Positions 37,952 to 49,107 of a stretch of DNA of 64,000 nt are shown here, in pieces. Location of the stretch: assembly GCA_963971305.1 (NCBI GenBank), contig OZ020307.1:1935501-1999500 (forward strand). The letters are read 5' to 3'. Under the pieces are notes generated by a model that saw only the letters and a list, made by a program, of their open reading frames with translations, made no database searches and had not been told where the DNA came from. Made by a program: the position numbers and the translations under genes. The stretch's first letter is position 1; the number at the start of each line of letters is the position of its first letter. This stretch comes from Arcuatula senhousia. Lineage: Eukaryota > Mollusca > Bivalvia > Mytilida > Mytilidae.

Positions 37952-40139
37952 ATAAAACCACTAATTCCGAGTCCCATTGATTTCTATGTTAAATTGGACA
38001 TTTCTAAAATGCTGTAGATTTTTTGTCTTAAGTTCAAATAAAGTGTCAATAGTCTTATTTCAATGCCAAATGATTTGGCTCACTCCAGTTCAAAAACTAG
38101 CACATCTTACATTGAATAACGGGAAAAACTGGTTCCCGGTTTGAATCTACCTGAACGTCCGGTACTTTCTAGTCATGTTTCTGGCAAGAATGAGACCCCA
38201 AGTAAAAGTAATCCTAAAAATTGACACTTAGCATATATATGAACAAACCTGGGCTGAAATTGTTTCTAAGATGTTCATCTTTCAAATAAAAACTCATTTA
38301 ATGATTTGCATGCAATAGTTTTAGCTGGGTCTATACTTTAATGGAACTATATTGTCTCAAAATAGGAACTATATTCAGGTTCGTCCTCTACCGGATTGCG
38401 AATTAGTGGTTTTATACCTATAACAGAAAAAAACCTCTTTAATACTTGATAACTGTCCTTTTTTACATAAATTGGTTTATTGCGACAAATAAAAACCTAT
38501 TTTTGTGTATGTTTCTTAGAAACTTTAACTACTGCGGGCCACCTTTTAGACCATATACTTTAATGCGATTAACCAAAAAATCCTGATTTACTTAAAATAT
38601 CATTTTGGGGTGAAAAGTGGAAAATCTTTACTATTTTCTTACAACTGGATTGAACATTTGCATTTGTTTGTTTATTAATTATACATTTCTTATGTCTTTT
38701 CCTGCAAAAGTAAAACATAATGTCATTTATAATGAAAATAATAGGTTAAAGGGCCCTCCCCCTTTTTTATGGGCAAAAACATACCAAAAACAATAAAAAT
38801 CACACTAGGATACTTTTTTTTAGCTTTAAAACATGCCAGATTCCACATAAGACCTTAATGTTTGTAAAAAGTCACTTTAAAAGATTGTTGTGTAGAAAAA
38901 TATTAAAAACAATGCCTAATATTACCCAAACTCATTACACGTATCAAATTACATTGCGCAAAACTGAATGTATAAAACTAATTTTTCAAGACTGAAATAA
39001 ATAAGGGGACTAAATGCACTGTTTGCAATCTTAAGACACATAAATCATTCAGTTTCTCCATTCATGTCTTCTACCTGTGAAAAATATCCTTAAAAACATC
39101 TTTTTCATATCAATACTGCACTGCATTTGAGCCATGTTACCTAATAGAGGGTGAATATTGTGCTCAGAAAAACAGATTTTGCCAAGACATTCATCTATTA
39201 GCTACTAAAATGCTAAGCATGGTTACTCAGAATCTCAAAAAAGACAATTTTGTTTAAAAATAACAGAAGAATAGGAAAACAAACAGTTTTCTATATTCAG
39301 TGGTGAATATTGATAAAGTGCACTTGGCCGCATTATGTCGAACATATATTTTGCCAATAATGTAACTTGTAAAAGCCAAATCTGTTGAAAACTGACATAA
39401 AATGGCTAAGTGAGATTGTTTTAAGTTATTTGAATCACCAAAATATCATTCCATGAAGTTTAGGGTCTTTTGGAAATTTGTAAGCCAGATAAATACCCAA
39501 AAATGGAAATTTTGAGAGATTAGACAATTTAGGGGCCAAATTTTTCAAAAATGCACAACATATGCTGTTTTGGTAGTTTTTTCATATTATTCACATAATG
39601 TCCAAACTGTTTACAAAGAAAAAGTAGCTTTTTTCAGGAAAAAAGTTTTCTCAGCCATCCAATACAAGGTATAAAACCACTAATTCCGAGTCCCATTGAT
39701 TTCTATGTTAAATTGGACATTTCTAAAATGCTGTAGATTTTTTGTCTTAAGTTCAAATAAAGTGTCAATAGTCTTATTTCAATGCCAAATGATTTGGCTC
39801 ACTCCAGTTCAAAAACTAGCACATCTTACATTGAATAACGGGAAAAACTGGTTCCCGGTTTGAATCTACCTGAACGTCCGGTACTTTCTAGTCATGTTTC
39901 TGGCAAGAATGAGACCCCAAGTAAAAGTAATCCTAAAAATTGACACTTAGCATATATATGAACAAACCTGGGCTGAAATTGTTTCTAAGATGTTCATCTT
40001 TCAAATAAAAACTCATTTAATGATTTGCATGCAATAGTTTTAGCTGGGTCTATACTTTAATGGAACTATATTGTCTCAAAATAGGAACTATATTCAGGTT
40101 CGTCCTCTACCGGATTGCGAATTAGTGGTTTTATACCTA
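37951..40139. mobile_element. Unit B: ~2.2 kb element with 470-bp terminal direct repeats
   Basis: The direct repeats are 37951-38420 and 39670-40139, at constant offset 1719 with no difference seen. Each has inverted ends, TATAAAACCACTAATTC and GAATTAGTGGTTTTATA. The interior of ~1249 bp is non-coding. Its sequence differs from unit A, but repeat length, spacer length and GGT...ACCTA termini are nearly the same, suggesting related elements. The right repeat ends five bases before the RNF181 start codon. Confidence 0.75.
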
Positions 40140-40144
40140 AAATC

Positions 40145-43100
40145 ATGGCATCCTATTTCGATGAACATGACTGTGAACCTCTGAAAGACGGCGAGCAGCC
40201 GAACCATTTTTTACATATGGCAAGGTACACAAATTAAATATGTTTGATGCAAATCTAAAAACAGATTTAAAAATTTGTGAATATCCTCTTCACTGTCCAT
40301 TTGATTATAAATTTGATCAGTATTCTATAAGTACTGTAGACCAGCTACCCAAGAACCCACACACATTTAATATTCAGGTCTAAGGTCTCAAGTATAGGAT
40401 AGCTGTACCACAGGCACTTGGAGCATGAATTTTATATGTGACCCCCCCTTTTTTTCTCTAATACCCTTAAGAGGGGGGGGGGGGGTGAACAGGGGGGTTC
40501 TCTTCACCCGCTCCCCGCCCCATCCACCTCTGCTTCGCACCTGTCCTTCCATCCCACTCCCCGCCAACTCAACCCCGGTACCCCGGTACCCCCTTTTCTG
40601 CCACTGTATCCCTGCTCCCTGCCCCTTCCACCCCAATTCCCTGCCTCCTCAACCCCCGTACCCCAGTTCCCCTGTCAAGAGGGTGGTAAAGGGTTATTTT
40701 TGTGCTACGTTTATGATTTTTTTATTTTACATGTTTTCGTGATTTTGATTTCTCATGTTAGGGAGGTTGTACATGCTCCATTTTTGTCTGTATATTTGTC
40801 CAGTGTTTGGTGTTTTGAGATTTTTATTACCCGTGCTTCGTTTTCTGCCTTTTGGAGGCACATGATTTCGTGTTTTCGATAATCTGAATTCATTTTTCTC
40901 GTGTTTGGCAATTTTTATAACTTGTACTACGTTTTCAGCATTTTTGAAGCAAATGTTTTCATGTTGGGATCCCCCCTTTACCACCCCCCCCCAACAAAAT
41001 AAAAATGATTTATGAATACCAGTGGGTAAAAATTTTGGATAGTAGAATACAGCAATGTTTTGCCATAATATGTTTAGAAATGACAAGAAAAGGCTAATTA
41101 AATCATTTTTATTGAAATTTTAATGCTCCAAGGCAAGTGCCTGTGAGCTGTACACCTTGCTAGTCCAACTACATGTACAATGTTATGTATCTTCCCCTTT
41201 TCTTTTCAGATGTTGAACACAAACATCTTTCAAAAATCTGTGTTTCAATATAAAAATCCTTAATCGACAAACAAACAGTCTTCAATGTGACCAGTGGCTG
41301 CTGCTTACTGTCTTGCAATTGACTGATATGATTAGAAATACAAGTTAACAATCCATAAATTATTAAGAAATGCTAGGTACTCTAAAAGAAGTCTGCAATC
41401 TTCAAAACAAGTGCTTACAAGACATGTTTAAAATTATTTTCTCACTAGTTGTTCTTTTACTTATTGTATTAACCTTATAAACATGATAAAGCCCACCTTT
41501 TATTTCAAAAACTTTTTAAAAAAATGCATAAATATGTAATATCTTTAAAATGGAATGATCAGTTTATTATTTTTTATTTTTGTTTTTAGACTTCTATTGG
41601 ACAGTGGCTTGGCAGCAGAGTGGGATATGGAATATGAAAAGTATTGTCATTTTTAAAGTTATTTAAATGATTAAAAAAGATGTAATATACATTTTAAATG
41701 AATAGTTGTATTAAAATGCATTATTCATAAATATGATAAAGTGATAAGAGTTATAACTACCAAAGACGTAAAATATGGTTTGAAATGATTTTGTTAGAAA
41801 GATTGAAATGTGATTTTAAATTTGGATATTTCCTTCTTTTTGTAGTGTATTTGGAGGTGACAAAAAGGTTCCACCAGCCTCTAAAGCAAGCGTTGAAGCC
41901 TTGGACACACACATAGTGACACCAACAGAGGCAGGTCAGTAAGTTATCTCCTTAAATCTTGTGGGTAATATTTCAATACTATGTTTTTACTAGGAAAGAA
42001 AGATTTTAAAAATCAGAACACAAACAAATGTAAAAAGTTGATTCTTATACCACTGCTAGTCCTTGTTGTCTGTTAACTATAGTGTCCCCACTATAACTTA
42101 AGTTTTAGTTATTTGATTGCTTTTAAATTTTGGCAATAATGTTCCTTACCATAAAAGGATGATTTGGAGGGTTTCCCGATTTTGTTTAGAAAACAACGTA
42201 CATGTATTACTTTAGGTGTAAAGAAAATCTGTTTATATATTGTACTGTGTTTTGTTTTTGTTTTTTTTAGCATTAGAGAAAAAATGTCCTGTTTGTTTAT
42301 CCCTGTTAGATGAAGAAGATGAAGTAAAAAAGATGCCATGTTCTCATGTGTTCCATTCTAAATGTATTCTCCCTTGGTTACAAAAGGTATGTGTTCTCAT
42401 GTGTTCCATTTTAAATGCATTCCTCCTTGGTTAACAAAGGTATGTGTTTTCATGTGTTCCATTCTGAATGCATTCTTCCTTGTTTAACAAATGTATGTGT
42501 TCTCATGTGTTCCATTCTATGCATTCTTCCTTGGTTGAAAAAGGTATGTGTTCTTATGTGTTTTATTCTGAATGCATTCTTCCATGGTTAAAAAAGGTAT
42601 GTGTTCTCATGTGCTTCATTTCAAATACATTCTTCCTTGGTTACAAAAGGTTGGTGTTCTCATGTGTTCCATTCTATTTTAAAATGCTCTTTAATTGGTT
42701 ACAAATGGTATCTAGAAATATCCTCAAAATGATTTATGAACGAATATGGAGTAAATGAACATGAGACCACAAACATACTGTATATTTATTTTTGTTTATT
42801 GAACACTTTACACTAGTGGAAACAATGGAAAACCCTCAGGTAATCTGAATGATCTTTCAGTAGCCTTTAATTGAATTCAGTCTACCTGTTAATTTATTAG
42901 CGCTGTAAATGTACAGACATCTGTGTTGAAATAAAAGTTCTGTTATTGATTCTTTTAATCCTCTTTTTTTCTTAGGTCAACAGTTGCCCTTTATGTCGGT
43001 ATGAGCTACCAACAGATGATCCTGAATATGAGGCATTTAAAAAACACAAGGTAGGTTCAAACAAAGTCGTGGGTCCTTAAGTACCTACTTCGTCTGCCCT

Positions 43101-44632
43101 TTCAAATAAAAATTAGGTCTGACGGTCAGACCGACAGATTTCCAAGGGGCCTGACTTAAAGGAGTGACAGCTTAATTATACCCCCCGCAAACAAAGTTTG
43201 GGGGGTATATAGGAAACACCCCGTCTGTCTGTCCATCTGTCCACATAACTCTAAGCGCTTCTCCTCCTAAACCCCTCGAAGGATTTCGTTTCATCTTTAC
43301 CTGAAGGAAGTACATCATATGTAAATGTGCATGAAGAATTTTCATTGCACTCGGACATCATTCAGGGGAGATAATTGGACTTAGACTTTTTATATACATT
43401 ATTCAATGGGAGACCTAGTAAGCGCAACTCCTCCTAAACTGCTTAAAAGATTTTGATGAAATTTTACATGAAGGAAGTAAATCATATTTAGATGTGCATG
43501 AAGAATTTTCATCACAATCAGACATCATTCAGGGGAGATAATTGGACTAAGACTTTTTAAATACATTATTCAATGGGAGACCCGTAAGTGCAACTCCTCC
43601 TTAACCGCTTGATGGATTTTGATGAAACTTTACATGAAGGAAGTACATCATCTGCAGATGTGCATGAAGAATTTGTATTGCTCTCGGTTAACACTGAGGC
43701 GAAATAACTTGACTTGAGATTTTTTTTACAGTACAGAGTCCAATATGAAGCGGGGGGTATCCTTTTGTGAGCTCGCTCACAGTATAACTTGTTTTAACAA
43801 GTCAAATTTTGTCACATACTGATGAAATACAAAATTTAACAAAACAAGAATATCATGACTGTTAATATAAACATTAACCAGATGTTTAGATATTTCAAAA
43901 TGCGAAAATTTAGCAGTGTTTCTGACAATAGTTTATTAAGACGGTAATTTCAGGAATTATTAGCGGTTCATCTAATCCCAATGTATGTATGATAAATTGT
44001 GAAAACATTTAATTATGAGGGTAAACTACTCATTTGACAAGACATTGTTCAAATACGAAAAGTAGTTCCAATGGCTGTTACTTGTTCTATTTGTACCAAT
44101 TAATTTATAACATAAAAAAACTTATTTATTAATTAATACAAAGTTCAATACAAAAATTTTTTTAAGTACAAATTTGCATCATATATAAACAGATGAAGTT
44201 TTCACAAGACATAAAAGTCTTGATAAATATCAGTTTATAAATTTAGGCTTTAATTGTTTCATATCAAAGCACACATGCGACCTTCAGTTTGTGTATTAAA
44301 ACAGAATATCCTGAAATGAGCACACAATCTTATATGTTAAAAACAGGTACAAACTTGGACACCTCATAAGTCAGGTAAACCTGTCACACATTTGTACAAA
44401 ATACAGGGGCGGATTCAGAGGTGAATGAAATGGGGGGCATAATTGCTAAAAATGTCAAATTTGTGATGAAAATTATATGCAAAAAATAATGATTTCTCAA
44501 TTTAAGGGGGGCATACACCCCCTCCACCCCCCTCTGGATCCGCCACTGACATATTATAATTTTCTTTTTCAGGCTAGAGCTAAACAGAGAGAATTTGAAA
44601 TTGACAGTCTACATAACTCTATGTTTGGATAA
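40145..44632 (+). CDS. RNF181: RNF181, RING-H2 E3 ubiquitin ligase, 6 coding exons, 156 aa
   Basis: RNF181 is a small RING-type E3 ligase. Coding exons are 40145-40224, 41590-41640, 41846-41934, 42271-42386, 42976-43050 and 44573-44632 (stop TAA). All GT-AG junctions and phases fit, giving 157 codons with the stop; human RNF181 is 153 aa. The N terminus [12 protein letters not shown] is the family signature. The RING-H2 finger spans exons 4-5: CPVC...[18 protein letters not shown] | [15 protein letters not shown], with all eight zinc ligands present. The C terminus is [16 protein letters not shown]. Exon 4 is followed by six decayed copies of its own 3' end. AATAAA at 45167 is a likely polyadenylation signal. 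Its 5'UTR must begin inside unit B, unless a non-coding exon lies further upstream. Confidence 0.96.
40401..41153. mobile_element. hAT-like MITE, 737 bp, in RNF181 intron 1
   Basis: CACAGGCACTTG (40409-40420) and CAAGTGCCTGTG (41134-41145) are perfect 12-bp inverted ends, and the arms extend to GGAGCAT / ATGCTCC. AGCTGTAC is duplicated at 40401-40408 and 41146-41153, an 8-bp target site duplication as in hAT transposons. The inside holds a G-run and a C/T-rich low-complexity stretch (40472-40680). No transposase. Confidence 0.88.
42331..42712 (+). repeat. Minisatellite made from the RNF181 exon-4 tail and its splice donor, 7 copies of ~53 bp
   Basis: The last ~53 bases of exon 4 plus gtatg ('tgttctcatgtgttccattct...cttggttacaaaag|gtatg') recur directly six more times in the intron, with starts near 42390, 42445, 42499, 42550, 42603 and 42656. 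Most copies keep an AAAGGTATG or similar donor. One intronic frame still reads CSHVFHS and ECILPWLKK, echoes of the RING. Confidence 0.9.
43178..43760. repeat. TIR-flanked element with ~168-bp tandem core, 3 copies (RNF181 intron 5)
   Basis: Ends are ATACCCCCCGC (43178-43188) and GCGGGGGGTAT (43750-43760). Three diverged units start near 43260, 43434 and 43590 with '(g)caactcctcct.aacc.ctt.a.ggattttgatgaaa.tttac.tgaaggaagta'. A GTCTGTCTGTCC run lies inside the left end. Confidence 0.8.
44404..44549. mobile_element. hAT-like MITE, ~146 bp, just before RNF181 exon 6
   Basis: CAGGGGCGGATTCAGAGG at 44404 and CCTCTGGATCCGCCACTG to 44549 form inverted ends. It lies 23 bp before the exon-6 start at 44573, so the branch point is probably within or right next to it. 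Related to 33008-33191. Confidence 0.75.
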
Positions 44633-45363
44633 AAATATAATTTAAGAATTTTTCGGATTTTAGTTATGTACACTATTGCAATTACCGTAGAGGACAACCA
44701 TTTGATTCTCAGGGGGCCTATCATTTTGCGTCGAGTTGAATATTTATTTTCAAAATTTTGCAGGTCAGAAAATTTATTTTAATTCTGCCGCTACATCGCA
44801 AGATTATTATTATAATTTCTATATACCAGACTAAAGAATCTTTGGACAGATAATTTATTTCTTTGAGGTAGAGGCCAGAATATTCATTTCCAATTAACTT
44901 TTTCCAGGCCATGATATATGATTACAAAAACTGCCAGGCCCCCCTCTCAGAATCAAATGGTGGTCGATCCCATTACTTGGGGTGACATGTACCAAATATT
45001 ATATACTTGAAAATGTAGAAAAAGATATTCAGTGAACAGTTCAAGAGCTTTCCAAATATAGTTTTCTGTTTTGTCAAATACAATACGTTCACATCATTTA
45101 TTCCTTGTCTTTTTAAAAATTACAGAATGTGGTTAAAGATCATTAACGATCAACAAATTGAAATGGAATAAACAAGAATTTTTTGCCTCACACTGATTTT
45201 TGAAAGGAGAGCAATTCAATTTCATGAAATCAAATTACCAAATTTAAATCTTTGTTTTTTATAAAATGCATGTTTATTTATTAAATCTTTTTACCTCAAT
45301 AGAGTGATATATTTTGCCATAGTCATAATTTTTGTTGTTAGGCTTAAGCAATACAAGTCTGAG

Positions 45364-45459
45364 GCTGTAAAGTCCATTGGCAGAATCAGGGGCATGCTGT
45401 AAAGTCCATTGGCAGAATCAGGGGCATGCTGTAAAGTCCATTGGCTGAATCAGGGGCAT
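45364..45459. repeat. 32-bp unit x 3 tandem repeat
   Basis: 'gctgtaaagtccattggc.gaatcaggggcat' repeats at 45364, 45396 and 45428. A fragment of the CAGGGGC hAT-like family follows to about 45590. Confidence 0.85.
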
Positions 45460-45599
45460 GTTCCAGGAGTTAATTATAATTTAAATGTAGATGTTCATTA
45501 AAATTGGTCTGGTATCCCCCTTCATCCACAGTGGGCTATTTTTGGAACCCACCCCCTTTTTGGAAAACCTCTGGATGTGCCCCTGAAGTCTCAATGATG

Positions 45600-46026
45600 G
45601 ACTTTATCTCTGTTATATCCATTGTTAAATGTATTACAAAGAGACTATATGTACACATTTTCTGTTCAAGTGAGAGCAGGACAAAAGTATTAAAGGATTA
45701 AATATAGACAGTATCATAGATACTTAGAAAGACATAACCATGGTAACTGAGTATTACTACATGTAGCGTACTGAATCTGATGTCTATCTTTCTTAAGTTA
45801 CCCTACATCAAAACATTAAAAAGTGATGGCCTGGACTGTCTTTACATTAAAAACAAGTCCTAAAGATCAAAAGCGTCAAATGTGAAGGTCATATGAGTAT
45901 TAAACCACATGTTATCTTAATATGTACATCCACATGCCAAACTTCAAAGGATATACATGTATATTAAAGGATAAGTTACTATAAAGCATGATGTGGCCTG
46001 CTTTGCATTCAATATAGCAAGTATTT
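45600..46026. other. Intergenic flank before the 440-bp array
   Basis: No gene was seen. Diverged forms of the array unit appear from about 45780 (for example 'caaaggatatacatg...gtcaaggtcatatgcagg'), so the array probably grew from this edge. Confidence 0.4.
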
Positions 46027-49000
46027 GACCTTGTCAAGGTCATATGCAGGTCATTCTGGTACAAAACACATCATCTCAATATGAAACATCCACATGCTGA
46101 ATGCTAAAGGACAGAACCTTGTGCCAGGACATGTTTGCATGAATTAAAATCATTTATTAGACCTTGAGGTCCAAACTCATGGTCATTAGGGTCACTTAGA
46201 TATGCAACACATGCACATGCCAAAAATCAAAGCCCTGTGACCAAGGATAAAAAGTTAAAACTTTGATATTTTTCAAGTAAAATGAGCATATATTTGACAT
46301 TCGAGTCAAAGGTCAAGGTCATATGAGGGTTTTCCTTATACAACACATCACATTTTGATGAAAAAACCTTGTCAAGTATCAAAGCCCTTTCTCAAAGAAT
46401 AAAAAAAAATTATGACTCAGTCTTGGCATGTTGCCCTGGTCAGAGGTGAAGGTCAAGGTCATATGAGGGACCTTGTCAAGGTCATATGCAGGTCATTCTG
46501 GTACAAAACACATCATCTCAATATGAAACATCCACATGCTGAATGCTAAAGGACAGAACCTTGTGCCAGGACATGTTTGCATGAATTAAAATCATTTATT
46601 AGACCTTGAGGTCCAAACTCATGGTCATTAGGGTCACTTAGATATGCAACACATGCACATGCCAAAAATCAAAGCCCTGTGACCAAGGATAAAAAGTTAA
46701 AACTTTGATATTTTTCAAGTAAAATGAGCATATATTTGACATTCGAGTCAAAGGTCAAGGTCATATGAGGGTTTTCCTTATACAACACATCACATTTTGA
46801 TGAAAAAACCATGTCAAGTATCAAAGCCCTTTCTCAAAGAATAAAAAAATTATGACTCAGTCTTGGCATGTTGCCCTGGTCAGAGGTGAAAGGTCAAGGT
46901 CATATGAGGGGCCTTGTCAAGGTCATATGCAGGTCATTCTGGTACAAAACACCTCATCTCAATATGAAACATCCACATGCTGAATGCTAAAGGACAGAAC
47001 CTTGTGCCAGGACATGTTTGCATGAATTAAAATCATTTATTAGACCTTGAGGTCCAAACTCAAGGTCATTAGGGTCACTTAGATATGCAACACATGCACA
47101 TGCCAAAAATCAAAGCCCTGTGACCAAGGATAAAAAGTTAAAACTTTGATATTTTTTCAAGTAAAATGAGCATATATTTGACATTCGAGTCAAAGGTCAA
47201 GGTCATATGAGGGTTTTCCTTATACAACACATCACATTTTGATGAAAAAACCTTGTCAAGTATCAAAGCCCTTTCTCAAAGAATAAAAAAAAATTATGAC
47301 TCAGTCTTGGCATGTTGCCCTGGTCAGAGGTGAAGGTCAAGGTCATATGAGGGACCTTGTCAAGGTCATATAAAGGTCATTCTGGTACAAAACACATCAT
47401 CTCAATATGAAACATCCACATGCTGAATGCTAAAGGACAGAACCTTGTGCCAGGACATGTTTGCATGAATTAAAATCATTTATTAGACCTTCAGGTCCAA
47501 AATCAAGGTCATTAGGGTCACTTAGATATGCAACACATGCACATGCCAAAAATCAAAGCCCTGTGACCAAGGATAAAAAGTTAAAACTTTGATATTTTTC
47601 AAGTAAAATGAGCATATATTTGACATTCGAGTCAAAGGTCAAGGTCATATGAGGGTTTTCCTTATACAACACATCACATTTTGATAAAAAAAACCATGTC
47701 AAGTATCAAAGCCCTTTCTCAAAGAATAAAAAAATTATGCCTCAGTCTTGGCATGTTGCCCTGGTCAGAGGTGAAGGTCAAGGTCATATGAGGGACCTTG
47801 TCAAGGTCATATATAGGTCTGGTACAAAACACATCATCTCAATATGAAACCTCCACATGCTGAATGCTAAAGGACAGAACCTTGTGCCAGGACATGTTTG
47901 CGTGAATTAAAATCATTTATTAGACCTTGAGGTCCAAACTCAAGGTCATTAGGGTCACTTAGATATGCAACACATGCACATGCCAAAAATCAAAGCCCTG
48001 TGACCAAGGATAAAAAGTTAAAACTTTGATATTTTTCAAGTAAAATGAGCATATATTTGACATTTGAGTCTAAGGTCAAGGTCATATGAGGGTTTTCCTT
48101 ATACAACACATCACATTTTGATGAAAAAACCTTGTCAAGTATCAAAGCCCTTTCTCAAAGAATAAAAAAAAATTATGACTCAGTCTTGGCATGTTGCCCT
48201 GGTCAGAGGTGAAGGTCAAGGTCATATGAGGGACCTTGTCAAGGTCATATATAGGTCTGGTACAAAACACATCATCTCAATATGAAACCTCCACATGCTG
48301 AATGCTAAAGGACAGAACCTTGTGCCAGGACATGTTTGCATGAATTAAAATCATTTATTAGACCTTGAGGTCCAAACTCAAGGTCATTAGGGTCACTTAG
48401 ATATGCAACACATGCACATGCCAAAAATCAAAGCCCTGTGACCAAGGATAAAAAGTTAAAACTTTGATATTTTTCAAGTAAAATGAGCATATATTTGACA
48501 TTCGAGTCTAAGGTCAAGGTCATATGAGGGTTTTCCTTATACAACACATCACATTTTGATGAAAAAACCATGTCACGTATCAAAACCCTTTCTCAAAGAA
48601 TTAAAAAATTATGACTCAGTCTTGGCATGTTACCCTGGTCAGAGGTGAAGGTCAAGGTCATATGAGGGACCTTGTCAAGGTCATATAAAGGTCATTCTGG
48701 TACAAAACACATCATCTCAATATGAAACATCTACATGCTGAATGCTAAAGGACAGAACCTTGTGACAGGACATGTTTGCATGAATTAAAATCATTTATTA
48801 GACCTTCAGGTCCAAAATCAAGGTCATTAGGGTCACTTAGATATGCATCACATGCACATGCCAAAAATCAAAGCCCTGTGACCAAGGATAAAAAGTTAAA
48901 ATTTTGATATTTTTCAAGTAAAATGAGCATATATTTGACATTCGAGTCAAAGGTCAAGGTCATATGAGGGTTTTCCTTATACAACACATCACATTTTGAT

Positions 49001-49107
49001 GAAAAAACCATGTCAAGTATCAAAGCCCTTTCTCAAAGAATTAAAAAATTATGACTCAGTCTTGGCATGTTGCCCTGGTCAGAGGTGAAAGGTCAAGGTC
49101 ATATGAG
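46027..49107. repeat. Satellite-like array, ~440-bp unit x 7
   Basis: Units beginning 'g(a/g)ccttgtcaaggtcata' start at 46027, 46469, 46910, 47353, 47794, 48232 and 48668, and the last ends near 49107. Spacings are 442, 441, 443, 441, 438 and 436. Units are nearly identical, differing at scattered positions. Each unit carries several TCAAGGTCA and AGGTCAAGGTCA motifs. A diverged half-unit follows to ~49330. No ORF of note. Confidence 0.92.

Noticed and set aside
40425..40742. 105-codon Pro-rich plus-strand frame in RNF181 intron 1
   Set aside because: It is low-complexity C/T-rich filler inside the hAT-like MITE, not conserved protein.
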